From an uncultured Bacillaceae bacterium (GTDB lineage Bacteria; Bacillota; Bacilli; Bacillales; Caldibacillaceae), in NCBI GenBank assembly GCA_937951955.1, contig CALGAD010000065.1:1-57309 (forward strand): a DNA stretch of 57,309 nt, written 5' to 3'. Made by a program: the position numbers and the translations under genes. Under the pieces are notes generated by a model that was given only the letters and a program-made list of their open reading frames with translations, made no database searches and was not told the origin of the DNA. This document shows, one piece after another, positions 24,648 through 34,232 of the stretch (positions are counted from its first letter, which is position 1; each line of letters begins with the position of its first letter).

Positions 24648-26364
24648 GTCGTAAAACCCCGCTTTCTCTTTGCGACACATTGATCTGCCTGTACAAATCC
24701 GATTCCTTTAATAATTGTTCATGGGTTCCTTGTGCAATAATCCGTCCCTCATCCATTAGCAAGATGAAATCAGCCAGGCGGGCTGTTGTGATTTTTTGCG
24801 TAATCATCAAGATTGTACAATCATATCGTTTAAGTGCAGTGAGAAGTTTTCTCTCTGTTTGAACATCAAGGGCACTCGTTGCATTATCGAGCAGTAAAAT
24901 TTTCGGTTTCCGAACAAGGGCACGGGCGATTGTTAAACGTTGTTTTTGACCTCCAGAGAGATTAATCCCTTTCTGCCCGATGACCGTATCATAACCGTCA
25001 GGAAAGCTGACGATCGTCTCATGGATTTGTGCATCTTTTGCTGCCTGGACAATTTCTGAAAAATCAGCATCACGATTTCCCCAGGCGATATTTTCTTTAA
25101 TTGTTCCGGTGAAAAGGTGGGATTCCTGGGGAACATACCCGACAAGTTTTCTTAACTTATTCCGTGGAATCTTCCGGATATCGACTCCCGAGAGATAGAG
25201 CGTTCCCTTATCGGGGTCAACTAACCGGGGGATTAATTGAAATAACGTTGTTTTACCAGACCCGGTTGCCCCCAAAACGGCGACGGTCTGCCCGTTTTTG
25301 ACTTGAAAATGAATATCTTTTAAAACTTCCCTTCCACTATAATAGGAAAAATACACATGGTTAAATTCCAGGGTTGCCCTTTTTACCAGAGATGCAGTTT
25401 CGGACTGTCCTACTTCCTTTTCATCTTCGAGATGAAAAATTTCATTCAGCCGGTCCACCGATGCTTTCGCTCGTGATATTCCCATCATGATCCACGACAA
25501 CATGGAAAGAGAATGGGTGATCCGCATCCCGTAGTTGATAATAGCAACAACTTCCCCTGCACCTGCTCCACCGATGGTAAGCTGGAAGTGACCGAACCAC
25601 AAAATCAAAACGATGCATGCATTCATTACAAAAAGAAGGATTGGACCGGTCAACTCCACAAAGCGCAAGGCGAGCTGTGTGTTTCTTTGCAAATCTTTGT
25701 TCACTTCTGTAAATCGGTTCACTTCATACAGGCCTCTGTTAAAGGCCCGAATGAGACGGATAGCGGCCAGATTTTCCCGCATAATCCGGTTCAATTTGTC
25801 CAGACTGCTCTGTACTTTTGTAAATAAGCGAATGCCCCTTCGCATCATTAAAAATAAAAAAATGATGGAAAAAGGGATAATACAGGTCAAGATGAGAGCC
25901 AACCGAACATTTACAAGAAGAGCCATCATGCAGCCGAAAATAATGAGTAGCGGCACGCGGAAAAATACCCGCAAAATCATAAAAACCGTTATTTGCACTT
26001 GATGAACATCATTCGTCAGTCGGGTGACCACCGCAGATGTGGAAAAACGATTTAATTCGTAAAAAGATAAGCGCTGGATCTTTTGAAAAGCTTGGTTCCT
26101 GATATCATAGGCAAAACTTTGACTAACTTTCGCCGCAAAGAAAGTATTGATGATTCCCGATGTAAATGAAAACAAACTTAAACCGATTAAAATAGAACCC
26201 CAAAAGACAACAAGTTGTAAATTCCTCGGCAAAATTCCTTCATCGACCATCTTACCCATGATAAACGGTAATAAGAGTTCTACGAACAGCTCGATAATCA
26301 TCAAAATCCAGGCTACAATCATCCACTTTTTATACGGTTTTAAAGCCTTGAGCACATAATTCAT
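24628..26364 (-). CDS. yfiB: ABC exporter half-transporter, YfiB-like
   Basis: The 578-residue half-transporter has six helices (residues 10-300) and an ATPase with GATGSGKTT, the canonical signature LSGGQKQR and Walker B ILLLDNATSALD. In Walker B the catalytic Glu is replaced by Asn (LDNATS), so this subunit forms a degenerate ATP site, as in asymmetric exporters; the partner keeps LDEATS. The ATG at 26364 follows GGGAGGAG by a few bases; an upstream frame start at 26382 lacks support. No regulator gene is adjacent. Confidence 0.86.
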   Translation of the reverse strand: MNYVLKALKPYKKWMIVAWILMIIELFVELLLPFIMGKMVDEGILPRNLQLVVFWGSILIGLSLFSFTSGIINTFFAAKVSQSFAYDIRNQAFQKIQRLSFYELNRFSTSAVVTRLTNDVHQVQITVFMILRVFFRVPLLIIFGCMMALLVNVRLALILTCIIPFSIIFLFLMMRRGIRLFTKVQSSLDKLNRIMRENLAAIRLIRAFNRGLYEVNRFTEVNKDLQRNTQLALRFVELTGPILLFVMNACIVLILWFGHFQLTIGGAGAGEVVAIINYGMRITHSLSMLSWIMMGISRAKASVDRLNEIFHLEDEKEVGQSETASLVKRATLEFNHVYFSYYSGREVLKDIHFQVKNGQTVAVLGATGSGKTTLFQLIPRLVDPDKGTLYLSGVDIRKIPRNKLRKLVGYVPQESHLFTGTIKENIAWGNRDADFSEIVQAAKDAQIHETIVSFPDGYDTVIGQKGINLSGGQKQRLTIARALVRKPKILLLDNATSALDVQTERKLLTALKRYDCTILMITQKITTARLADFILLMDEGRIIAQGTHEQLLKESDLYRQINVSQRESGVLRHEHVAK

Positions 26365-26523
26365 CGGTCTCCTCCCTAACATAAAGGAGTCTTTTTCGCA
26401 AATTTTTTATTATTAAAACATCTCTCTCCACATCTTAACAAATTTTTCACTGACATAAAACCGTAGCTAATTCGTGAATGATTTTTCAATAATAAACTGA
26501 ATATTGGTAACAAACAAGAATAA

Positions 26524-26544
26524 GGACTGCATCTTGTGCAGTCC
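26524..26544 (-). terminator. yteA terminator
   Basis: GGACTGCA pairs perfectly with TGCAGTCC across a five-base loop; TTATTCTTGTTT follows on the minus strand. Confidence 0.7.
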
Positions 26545-26550
26545 AATTTG

Positions 26551-27303
26551 TCAGTCTTCCGTATACGAATCCTTTTCCCTGGCAGGTAAATCCCCGAATA
26601 TCGTCATAATCCCTTCTTCATCCAGCTCTTCTTCATATTTCTTTTGCTGTTTACTCGGATAAATGATGACTTCATTCCCGTACATATCGACACCAACAAA
26701 GTTTTCATAATCTTCAACATACCCCAGATTTTCATCCGGTTCAATATTTACATCATTATAATGTTCTGGGGGTTCAACAAAATCTGCCGGTGTCTCACTT
26801 GTCCCCCATGAAGCGACTTCTTGCCATGTATCCTCAGCATCAAATGTTATCCCTTCGTCAAGGGAATCATCGAAAGCAAATTTTCCAAATGGTGGATGGA
26901 GAACTTCTTCTTCAATCGGTCGCTCTGACGATGTTTCCTGCTCCGGGCTATGTTCTTTACAGTATCGTGTCGTCGGAATCGCTTGAAGTCGTTCGAAAGG
27001 AATCAATTTACCACACTGTAAACATTTTCCGTATGTCCCTTCTTCCAGTGCCTGCAATGCATGTTCAATCTCTTCTAAATATGTTTTCAGATGTTCCCGT
27101 AAGGCTAAGTCTTTGCCCCGCTCGAATAATTCCGTTCCTTCATCGGCGGGATGATTGTCATAACTCGATAATTCGCCCACGGATCCGTGCGGATGACCTT
27201 GTTGTAAATTGAATTCATCATTTATTTCCAATCGTTTTTTTCCTGTATATTTTTCTCTTAATAATATTTGCTTCAGTTGAATAATCTGTTGTTCAGTTAA
27301 CAT
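26551..27303 (-). CDS. yteA: YteA-family sporulation protein (DksA/TraR zinc finger)
   Basis: The 250-residue protein has a helical N-terminus (LKQILLREKYTG) and a DksA/TraR-type zinc finger: C94, C97, C115 and H118 in YGKCLQCGK and RYCKEH. A long acidic C-terminal half ends with EDYENFVGVDMYGNEVIIY. YteA proteins are known from Bacillus sporulation datasets, but their exact job is unclear; family logic suggests binding to RNA polymerase. The ATG at 27303 follows GAGGAGG. Confidence 0.85.
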   Translation of the reverse strand: MLTEQQIIQLKQILLREKYTGKKRLEINDEFNLQQGHPHGSVGELSSYDNHPADEGTELFERGKDLALREHLKTYLEEIEHALQALEEGTYGKCLQCGKLIPFERLQAIPTTRYCKEHSPEQETSSERPIEEEVLHPPFGKFAFDDSLDEGITFDAEDTWQEVASWGTSETPADFVEPPEHYNDVNIEPDENLGYVEDYENFVGVDMYGNEVIIYPSKQQKKYEEELDEEGIMTIFGDLPAREKDSYTED

Positions 27304-27532
27304 TTTTTCTCCTCCTCATCTCTATGTCCTTAGTTTGTTTTTTTCCTCAGGATTCATAATTGACAAATAGAGGAGAATCTCGATCCGGCAATACCAAGGA
27401 AGGATTTACCAGAATTGAAAAAAACCGTTTCGTTTACCATGAATGATTCGTATAGGAGTTTGTTTTCATCAAACACTAGTATTGCAGGAAGACGAGGTCT
27501 TCTACTAATGGAAATTAAAGGGGTGTTCACGA

Positions 27533-27772
27533 ATGAATCGCTTGTTGAGACGGTACAACGTGATGCGTATGGCGCAACAGTATTTACCAATGGCTAGAAA
27601 ACGACGCCGCAACCAAATGTTGCTTTCCATCCTCGGTCTTGGACTTTTCGGGGGTGCTACTGCATTTGGTTTTGTGCGGGCTAAAAATAATGGTGGATTC
27701 GATCAAATGCTCCAGCGTTTGCGGAATCGAATGGAAAATATTAATATGCCCAAAATGTTAAGAACAAATTAA
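27533..27772 (+). CDS. Small single-span membrane protein
   Basis: The 79-residue product has a basic head (MARKRRRNQ), one hydrophobic segment (LLSILGLGLFGGATAFGFV, about residues 30-49) and a basic tail. It resembles small Bacillus DUF3918-like proteins, but this is uncertain. AAGGGGTG lies seven bases before the ATG. A clear terminator follows, so it forms its own unit, divergent from yteA. Confidence 0.7.
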   Translation: MNRLLRRYNVMRMAQQYLPMARKRRRNQMLLSILGLGLFGGATAFGFVRAKNNGGFDQMLQRLRNRMENINMPKMLRTN

Positions 27773-27801
27773 CTTTCGTCTATTCATTTCATTCTGCATT
27801 T

Positions 27802-27846
27802 GCTCATAAAGTGTGGAAATAAGCCCTCCCTCTTTATGAGCTTTTT
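27802..27846 (+). terminator. Terminator of the small membrane-protein gene
   Basis: GCTCATAAAG pairs perfectly with CTTTATGAGC across a 20-base loop and is followed by TTTTTC. A second small hairpin (CTATACTTT with AAAGTATAG) lies just after it. Confidence 0.75.
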
Positions 27847-27911
27847 CTATACTTTTAGAAAGTATAGTAAATCCTGTGTAGTAGGACTTATCTTCCCTAT
27901 CTATTTGCCAT

Positions 27912-27940
27912 AAAAAAAGGGTGCCTCCCTGACACCCTTT
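27912..27940 (-). terminator. yndM terminator
   Basis: On the minus strand AAAGGGTGTC pairs with GGCACCCTTT across a short loop and runs into a T-tract. Confidence 0.82.
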
Positions 27941-27942
27941 AC

Positions 27943-28458
27943 TTACCCTTCTTTATCGTCCCCATCATCTTTCTTTTTGTTGTAAACAGGTGGATTCACC
28001 CGTGGTGGAACATTCGTAAATGGATATAAATCATCGGGAGCGGGATATTCTTCTTCAGCAAATTCCGTCTGGTAATTTAATCGACTGCGCGGGTATTCCC
28101 GTTCCTCTTGTTCAAACAGGACTTCTCGAGTTAAATAGCGGTGAAAGAAAATTTCGCCAACGGCAAGGAGTAAGGCAGAAAGGAAACTTGCAACACCAAG
28201 GCGAATCGATTCTTCAATATATACACTGCCGAGCAGTAAAACGCCAAAAAAGACTAAACCAAAGTCTGCTAGTGTGGCAACGATATTCCCGTAATTGGGT
28301 AAAAGAAGTAAATCGCCAATCATGTATGCGCCGAGCGTTAATAAAGCACTGATAGTCAATATATCGGCCAGGGATACCCCGTACAGAAATCCAAGAGTGA
28401 ATAATAATATAGCCGTTGTTAAAATAAATTTATATAGAATTGCGCGTACGTGTCTCAT
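27943..28458 (-). CDS. yndM: YndM-family (DUF2512) membrane protein
   Basis: The 171-residue protein begins MRHVRAILYKFILT and has four membrane segments between about residues 8 and 105. A Pro- and charge-rich cytosolic tail follows (ends KKKDDGDDKEG). This is the YndM/DUF2512 layout; function unknown. The ATG at 28458 has AAGGAGGAG immediately upstream. The frame extends 41 codons further 5' but without a start signal, so the longer form is rejected. Confidence 0.82.
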   Translation of the reverse strand: MRHVRAILYKFILTTAILLFTLGFLYGVSLADILTISALLTLGAYMIGDLLLLPNYGNIVATLADFGLVFFGVLLLGSVYIEESIRLGVASFLSALLLAVGEIFFHRYLTREVLFEQEEREYPRSRLNYQTEFAEEEYPAPDDLYPFTNVPPRVNPPVYNKKKDDGDDKEG

Positions 28459-28666
28459 AAGCTCCTCCTTCAAATTGGGAATTATTAATAGATTGTACGC
28501 GACTACTAATTTTATACGGAATTCGTTAAAATTGAACATTTTGTGAAGGGGAAATTCGAGTAAGGAGTTCTTTTCAGTCATTTTTATTTAACTTTGGTAA
28601 AATTAGGTGATAAAATTTGTAATAAATAGAGGAAATCATTTTTCCATGATGTTGGAGTGATAAAAC

Positions 28667-29194
28667 ATGAAGAAAATTGAAAAAGCAACATTTGCTGGAG
28701 GCTGTTTTTGGTGTATGGTCAAACCGTTTGACCAATGGGACGGTGTCTATTCGGTTGTTTCCGGCTATACCGGTGGACATGTTAAAAACCCTACTTATGA
28801 ACAAGTAAAAACCGGGACAACAGGACATTATGAAGCCGTGCAAATTACATATGATCCAGATATCATCGACTATCAAACCTTACTTGATATATACTGGCAG
28901 CAAATCGATCCTACCGATCCTGACGGTCAATTTCATGATCGCGGCAGCAATTATCGAACGGCCATTTTTTATCATACTGAAAAGCAAAAAGAGCTGGCTG
29001 AACGTTCGAAACAGAAATTGGCAGAAAGCGGCATTTTTGACAAACCGATTGTAACAAAAATACTTCCGGCAGCAGAGTTCTATCCCGCTGAAGAAGAACA
29101 TCAAGACTTCTATAAAAAGAATCCGGAATATTATCAAAAAGACCGGGAAAAATCCGGACGTGATGAGTTTATCCAGGCCCACTGGAAGAAATAA
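28667..29194 (+). CDS. msrA: Peptide-methionine (S)-S-oxide reductase
   Basis: This 175-residue MsrA has the active-site motif GGCFWC with catalytic Cys13, then GYTGG and the conserved GTTGHYEAVQ and DPTDPDGQFHDRG. It repairs the S-epimer of oxidised methionine. No C-terminal resolving cysteine is present; Cys16 may serve. It is a stand-alone MsrA without a fused MsrB. GGAGTG lies before the ATG. The downstream MFS gene starts 43 bases later and could be co-transcribed. Confidence 0.95.
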   Translation: MKKIEKATFAGGCFWCMVKPFDQWDGVYSVVSGYTGGHVKNPTYEQVKTGTTGHYEAVQITYDPDIIDYQTLLDIYWQQIDPTDPDGQFHDRGSNYRTAIFYHTEKQKELAERSKQKLAESGIFDKPIVTKILPAAEFYPAEEEHQDFYKKNPEYYQKDREKSGRDEFIQAHWKK

Positions 29195-29237
29195 TATTGG
29201 AATTTGCTTTTTTCAAACAGTAACGAGGTGAAATCCA

Positions 29238-30416
29238 ATGATGTTCCTGATTTATTTCTTGATCTTCATTTCTTTCTGGGATTTATTCGTACAGCTTCCT
29301 ATAACTAGTACGTATGCCCAAAGTTTAGGAGCAGCAACAGGCTTTATCGGATTCATCGTCGGTGTTTACTCATTTTCCAATTTATTTAGTAACGTATTCT
29401 CTGGTTATTTCGTCGATAAAGCCGGACCGAAAAAAGTATTAACGGCAGGCTTTTTAATAAATGGCCTCGTCTTTATCGCCTATGCGTTTGTTCAATCGCC
29501 GGTACAAATGTTTATCGTCCGTCTAATTAATGGGTTTACTTCGGGGATTTTAACACCGGCTGCCTTTACGTATGCCACATTATATTCCAAAAGTAAAAAA
29601 AGCGGAAAAACGATGGCCTTTGCAGCTGCAGCAGTCGGTCTTGCAGCGATTACCGGACCTGCTATTGGCGGTATTTTATCCGAACGATTCGGCCATGCCC
29701 TCGTCTATCAACCGATCGGAACGGTGATGTTCCTTTGCGGAATTGTCGCTCTTCTTTTCTTAAAACCGGTGGAAAAGGTAGAAAAGCGTGCTGAAACACA
29801 ATCGGGTACGGTCAGTGAATATGTTTCTTTATTTAAGATTCCAAGCATTGTTTTCGGTTATCTCGGTGCCTTTTCTTTAGCGTTTGCGCAAGGGATTTTA
29901 GCGTATATGCTACCATTAAAAGTAGTCGAGCTAGAGGCAGGAGACCGGACGAGCGGGATTCTCATCAGTGTTTACGGTATTATGGCCATTCTATTTTTCC
30001 TCTTGCCTACTAATCGGATTTTTGATAAGTTCCGTAATGAATTCCTGCTCCCCATCGGGATGCTCGTGGTAAGTGCGTCATTAATAACTCTTGCCTTAGG
30101 TGCCGATTTAACAGTTATGTTCATGGCCATGTCCGTTTACGGTATCGGTTTTGCCATCCTGTTCCCGGCAAACGCATCCCTTGTCGCTAAAAATTCTGAA
30201 GCATCAATTAGAGGAAAAGGGTTCGGTCTTCTTTATGCCTTTATCTCCCTTGGCTCAATGGCCGGTTCATTCGTTACAGGGTCCTTTTCCATGTCAACGA
30301 AAGAAGGATTTATTACAGCCGCTATATTTTTGCTAATTGTTTCTATCATTGTCTATTTGTTAGCCAGAAAAACGATTAGCGAAACGGCAAACCATCATAC
30401 GAATATTAGTGGTTAA
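29238..30416 (+). CDS. MFS transporter, drug-efflux type
   Basis: The 392-residue protein has twelve hydrophobic helices. The loop between helices 2 and 3 carries GYFVDKAGPKKVL, the MFS signature GxxxDxxGxKxxL, and helix 5 has the antiporter-like GLAAITGPAIGG. It is therefore probably a proton-driven exporter of the DHA1 type; the substrate is unknown. GAGGTG lies seven bases before the ATG at 29238. A MITE-like hairpin element abuts its stop codon and seems to serve as terminator. Confidence 0.83.
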   Translation: MMFLIYFLIFISFWDLFVQLPITSTYAQSLGAATGFIGFIVGVYSFSNLFSNVFSGYFVDKAGPKKVLTAGFLINGLVFIAYAFVQSPVQMFIVRLINGFTSGILTPAAFTYATLYSKSKKSGKTMAFAAAAVGLAAITGPAIGGILSERFGHALVYQPIGTVMFLCGIVALLFLKPVEKVEKRAETQSGTVSEYVSLFKIPSIVFGYLGAFSLAFAQGILAYMLPLKVVELEAGDRTSGILISVYGIMAILFFLLPTNRIFDKFRNEFLLPIGMLVVSASLITLALGADLTVMFMAMSVYGIGFAILFPANASLVAKNSEASIRGKGFGLLYAFISLGSMAGSFVTGSFSMSTKEGFITAAIFLLIVSIIVYLLARKTISETANHHTNISG

Positions 30417-30417
30417 A

Positions 30418-30549
30418 AATAAGGGGCTGTCCAAAAAGTCGTATTTTCGACTTTTGGATGCCCCTTTTGTTTGTTCAAGCACCTTGATAAATCAACATTC
30501 TGGTTTAGTTCAACTTGAAATAATTTTCCTTTTTGGACAGCCCCTTATT
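30418..30549. mobile_element. MITE-like element with 21-base perfect inverted ends
   Basis: The 132-base element begins AATAAGGGGCTGTCCAAAAAG (30418-30438) and ends with its exact reverse complement (30529-30549). The ends resemble terminal repeats of IS1182-like elements, as far as I remember them. It has no coding capacity. Inside the left end a second hairpin (AAAAGTCG with CGACTTTT) makes a strong terminator shape. It exactly fills the gap between the stops of the MFS gene and luxS. Confidence 0.72.
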
Positions 30550-30551
30550 AT

Positions 30552-31013
30552 TTATGCGAAAACTGTTTTCCACTCATCTTTTTTCGCTAACATTTTTCTG
30601 GCGATTTCTTTCGCCCCTTCTAAACTATGGCTTGCCGCCCAGCCACATTGCACTTCATTGCAGGCAGGAACTTCATCTGCTGCAAGTACATCTTGCAATG
30701 TTTTTTCTAATAATTCAAGAAAACGATCATAATCACCATCATTAATGACGGAAATATAAAAACCGGTTTGACATCCCATCGGGCTGACATCGAAAATGGA
30801 ATCGTGATGGTCGCGAATTTTTTCCGCCATTAAATGTTCTAATGAATGAACGGCTGGCATTTCCATATGTTCTTTATTCGGCTGACAAAACCGAACATCA
30901 TATTTATAAATTTTATCCCCGTGTTTCCCTTCACTGACACTTGCTAGACGGACGTACGGAGCCTTCACTTTCGTATGATCAAGATTGAAACTTTCCACAT
31001 TCATTTTTTTCAT
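30552..31013 (-). CDS. luxS: S-ribosylhomocysteine lyase
   Basis: This 153-residue LuxS has metal ligands His56 and His60 in HSLEH and Cys123 in VQCGWA, and catalytic Cys81 in PMGCQTGFY. It converts S-ribosylhomocysteine to homocysteine and DPD, the precursor of autoinducer-2, in the activated methyl cycle. The ATG at 31013 has AAAGGGG upstream; an ATG at 31004 is possible. It is monocistronic here, not next to mtnN or cysK-type genes. Confidence 0.97.
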   Translation of the reverse strand: MKKMNVESFNLDHTKVKAPYVRLASVSEGKHGDKIYKYDVRFCQPNKEHMEMPAVHSLEHLMAEKIRDHHDSIFDVSPMGCQTGFYISVINDGDYDRFLELLEKTLQDVLAADEVPACNEVQCGWAASHSLEGAKEIARKMLAKKDEWKTVFA

Positions 31014-31174
31014 TAATTACGATTCCCCTTTCTTTCATCCTCTCTAATCATTATATTATATATTGGATGGGTAGCGGAAAAAAACTAGAAATGGCGATAT
31101 TGAAATTTAAAGATTTCTTTATGTATTCGTTATATGAATGATTCGAGTATACTTTTACAGAAAGGATGAAGCAT

Positions 31175-32359
31175 TTGACTGAAAAGCTATACTATACAGA
31201 CCCAAATCTCGTGGAATGGGAAACGGAAATTACCGGGGCATTTTTTGATAATGATAAATGGATCATAACCTTGAAGGAAACAGCTTTTTATCCGGAGGGC
31301 GGGGGACAGCCTTGTGACCTCGGAACTATTGCCGATATTCCCGTAGACTACGTGTATAAAAAGGATGACGATGAAGTTTATCATGTATTAAGGGAAAAAC
31401 CGCAAGATACCCGGGTCAAATGTCGCATAGATTCAATAAGAAGAATAGAAAATACCCAGCATCATTCCGGACAACATTTACTATCGGCTACTTGTTACGA
31501 TTTATATGGATATGAAACGATATCGTTTCATTTAAGCGACCAAACCGCAACCATTGATTTGAATGTCCCGACATTAACGGAGGATGAACGACGGCATATC
31601 GAACAGGAAGTGAACCGGCGCATTATTCAAAATCACTCGATTCGTACCTTCTATATTGATCCGGTTGAAGCTGATAAATATCACCTGCGCAAAGTCCCAC
31701 AGGGGCATGAAAAATTACGAATTGTTGAAATAGCAGGAATCGAATATAATGCATGTGGTGGAACCCACGTACAATCGACGAGCGAAATCGGCCTCCTGAA
31801 ACTATTGAAACAGGAGAAAGTTCGCGGCAATACCCGTCTCTATTTTATTTGCGGGATTCGCTTATTAAACGATTATACGAACCTTTTAACAATCACGAAC
31901 GAGCTAACAAAAAAATTAACAACTTCTGCCGACCAACTCGTAGAACAGGTTGAGAAATTGGTTAACGAAAATAAAGAGCAAAAGAAAAAATATTCCTTGT
32001 TATTCGCTCAATATTCCGATGCTATCCAAAAGGATTTACTTGATCAAGCAAAGGGAACCCTTGTTTCCCGACTTTTTTCAGACTGCACTACAAAAGAAAT
32101 GCAAATTATTGCTGCCAAAATAACAAAAGAATCAGATAAAATCATCCTTCTCGGCTCCCTTTCTGAAGGGAAAATTTTACTGGCCCACAACGGGAAGTCA
32201 CCCGTACACTGTGGTCAAATTGTGAAAGAATACATTGGCCAGTATGAAGGTAAAGGTGGCGGGAATAACAAATCTGCCCAGGCTATCTTCCCGAATACGA
32301 ATGCATTAGAATCCTGTTTCCACATGTTACAAGAGTCATTAGAAATTGAAAATGGATAA
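31175..32359 (+). CDS. Free-standing alanyl-tRNA editing protein (AlaX-L type)
   Basis: The 394-residue protein is related to the editing half of alanyl-tRNA synthetase. Zinc ligands are visible in HHSGQHLL (H97, H101) and CGGTHV (C194, H198). A coiled-coil follows (about 235-265), then a DHHA1 domain ending with KGGGNNKSAQA. It should hydrolyse Ser- or Gly-tRNA-Ala in trans. TTG at 31175 is chosen because AAAGG is nine bases upstream; the ATG at 31166 touches that site. Confidence 0.87.
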   Translation: MTEKLYYTDPNLVEWETEITGAFFDNDKWIITLKETAFYPEGGGQPCDLGTIADIPVDYVYKKDDDEVYHVLREKPQDTRVKCRIDSIRRIENTQHHSGQHLLSATCYDLYGYETISFHLSDQTATIDLNVPTLTEDERRHIEQEVNRRIIQNHSIRTFYIDPVEADKYHLRKVPQGHEKLRIVEIAGIEYNACGGTHVQSTSEIGLLKLLKQEKVRGNTRLYFICGIRLLNDYTNLLTITNELTKKLTTSADQLVEQVEKLVNENKEQKKKYSLLFAQYSDAIQKDLLDQAKGTLVSRLFSDCTTKEMQIIAAKITKESDKIILLGSLSEGKILLAHNGKSPVHCGQIVKEYIGQYEGKGGGNNKSAQAIFPNTNALESCFHMLQESLEIENG

Positions 32360-32364
32360 ACGAT

Positions 32365-32396
32365 AAAAAAAGAGTGCCCGAAAGGACTCTCTTTTT
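32365..32396. terminator. Shared terminator, alaX / oppA
   Basis: AGAGTGCC pairs with GGACTCT (one bulge), with A-rich and T-rich flanks on both strands. It lies between convergent genes. Confidence 0.7.
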
Positions 32397-32402
32397 GCAA
32401 AA

Positions 32403-34205
32403 TTATTTTACCGGTTCTTCCTCGGTTAAGGCTACTTGTTCCCAACCGAAGTCATCGAATTGATCGAGGGAGTAGTAAGCCACGCGATCATTCACCGCAA
32501 TTAGTTCATAACGGAAGAGCGTTGGAATCGCAGGTGCTTCTTCAAACATTAATTCTTGCCATTGGTTATAAACTTCCTTACGATATTCTTTATCAAGAGC
32601 CGCTTTTTCTGATGCACCTTCTGCTAATAATCTCTCGTTTTCTTCATTGACGAAACGAGGATAGTTAAACGGGGCATTTTTGGAATACAAGCCGTAAGGG
32701 TTCGGGTCTGTACCGGTTCCCCATGCTGCTTGATAAATATCGATTTCCGGATCGTCAGCTTCTACACGATCGTAGAAGTTATTCGGTTCATGCAAACGTC
32801 CTTCTAACAATTGGACATTTAAGCCGACTTCTTTCCAATTTTGAATGTAATATTGGGCAATCGGTTCAGCCGTTTCGCCACCGCTCATGGATGCGAAGTT
32901 GAACACCATCGGCTTGCCATCTTTATCTTCACGAAATCCATCTCCGTCAACATCTTTGAATCCTGCTTCATCAAGAATTTGTTTGGCTTTTTCAGGATCA
33001 AACGTATATCCTTCTAAATCAGGATTATGGTAATCCTTAAAGAACGGAATCATCAAGGAGTTAGCCGGTTTTCTTAAGCCTTGATAAAATTGTTCGGCGA
33101 TGGTTTGGTTGTCCATTGCATAACCAAAGGCTTGACGCAATGCTTTATCTTGAAGAGGAGTGTCACGGTCCTGTACCGCTTCCCCTTTTTCCGCATCCCA
33201 GCGGCCTAATTTAAAGGCAATGTAAGTATAAGCATTTTGCTCTTGCGCTAATAGTTCATAGTTCGGTGTATCCATACCGATCGTGTATTGGTTTGTCGGG
33301 AACGATGCAATATCGACATTCCCGCTATTAATTTCTTCAACAATTGTTGAAGTCGGGATAACCCGTAAAACAATCGAATCTAATTTCGGTTTACCGCCGT
33401 AGTAATCTTCGAATGCAATAAATTCAACGGATTCACCTGGAACGACTTTGTTAATTTTGAACGGACCAAAGCCAATTGCTTTCTCGTGAATTTTTTCCGA
33501 TGTCACTAAATCAGCAATATCCACGTCACCATAGTAATCTTTCGGTGCCGCATAAGTCCAAAGACCGGATTTCAATGATGCTTTCGGTTCCGTCCAGCGA
33601 ATGGTCAATTCTTTGTCATTGTGGATTTCAATACCCTCAATTGTATTGGTTTCACCCTTGTGGTATGCTTCCATACCGACAATATCGGAAATCATATCAT
33701 CACCGTAACGTACTCCCGTATAATCCGGATGACCGATGATGTAGAAGGAATAAGCATAGTCCTCAGCTTCAAGAGGTTCACCGTTGTGCCAGTAAACACC
33801 ATCTTGAATAGTTACCTTAATGGATTTGAGATCATCAGCGATTTCGAATTTGGCAGCAGACTCTCGATCATTTGTTATTTCATAATTCTCATCAACAGCG
33901 AAGATTGGTTCAGAGAATATACTTAAAATTTCCGCATCTAGATTATCTTCATAAAATGCCCAGTCGAGGATTCCTTTGAAGGCTGCATCGGATACTAATC
34001 CATAGTTCAGTGTGCCCCCTTCAATGGCTTCATCAAGTTTGTCCACTTTTTTTGCAAAATCCTTTTCCGGATCGACTAATGTTGTTTCTTCTTCTGTGTC
34101 ACCAGAATCTTTGCCTGCATCACCAGCGGAATCATTGCCGCAAGCAGCCAATAACAGGCCAAGAATTGCTAAAAGAGTAATGAAATAATATTTGCTCTTT
34201 TTCAA
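32403..34205 (-). CDS. oppA: Oligopeptide-binding lipoprotein (lactococcal OppA type)
   Basis: The 600-residue extracellular binding protein has a lipoprotein signal (MKKSKYYFITLLAILG, lipobox LLAAC). It belongs to the SBP_bac_5 family: ITIQDGVYWHNGEPL-type motif, LRQAFGYAMDNQTIAEQFY, and a Ca-binding-like DVDGDGFREDKDG insert. Length and the stretch ANSLMIPFF resemble Lactococcus lactis OppA, which takes long peptides. The start is TTG at 34205 with GGGAGG seven bases upstream. It is last in a five-gene unit D-F-B-C-A. Confidence 0.87.
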   Translation of the reverse strand: MKKSKYYFITLLAILGLLLAACGNDSAGDAGKDSGDTEEETTLVDPEKDFAKKVDKLDEAIEGGTLNYGLVSDAAFKGILDWAFYEDNLDAEILSIFSEPIFAVDENYEITNDRESAAKFEIADDLKSIKVTIQDGVYWHNGEPLEAEDYAYSFYIIGHPDYTGVRYGDDMISDIVGMEAYHKGETNTIEGIEIHNDKELTIRWTEPKASLKSGLWTYAAPKDYYGDVDIADLVTSEKIHEKAIGFGPFKINKVVPGESVEFIAFEDYYGGKPKLDSIVLRVIPTSTIVEEINSGNVDIASFPTNQYTIGMDTPNYELLAQEQNAYTYIAFKLGRWDAEKGEAVQDRDTPLQDKALRQAFGYAMDNQTIAEQFYQGLRKPANSLMIPFFKDYHNPDLEGYTFDPEKAKQILDEAGFKDVDGDGFREDKDGKPMVFNFASMSGGETAEPIAQYYIQNWKEVGLNVQLLEGRLHEPNNFYDRVEADDPEIDIYQAAWGTGTDPNPYGLYSKNAPFNYPRFVNEENERLLAEGASEKAALDKEYRKEVYNQWQELMFEEAPAIPTLFRYELIAVNDRVAYYSLDQFDDFGWEQVALTEEEPVK

Positions 34206-34232
34206 GTCGTTTCCTCCCTTTTTCTATAATAT

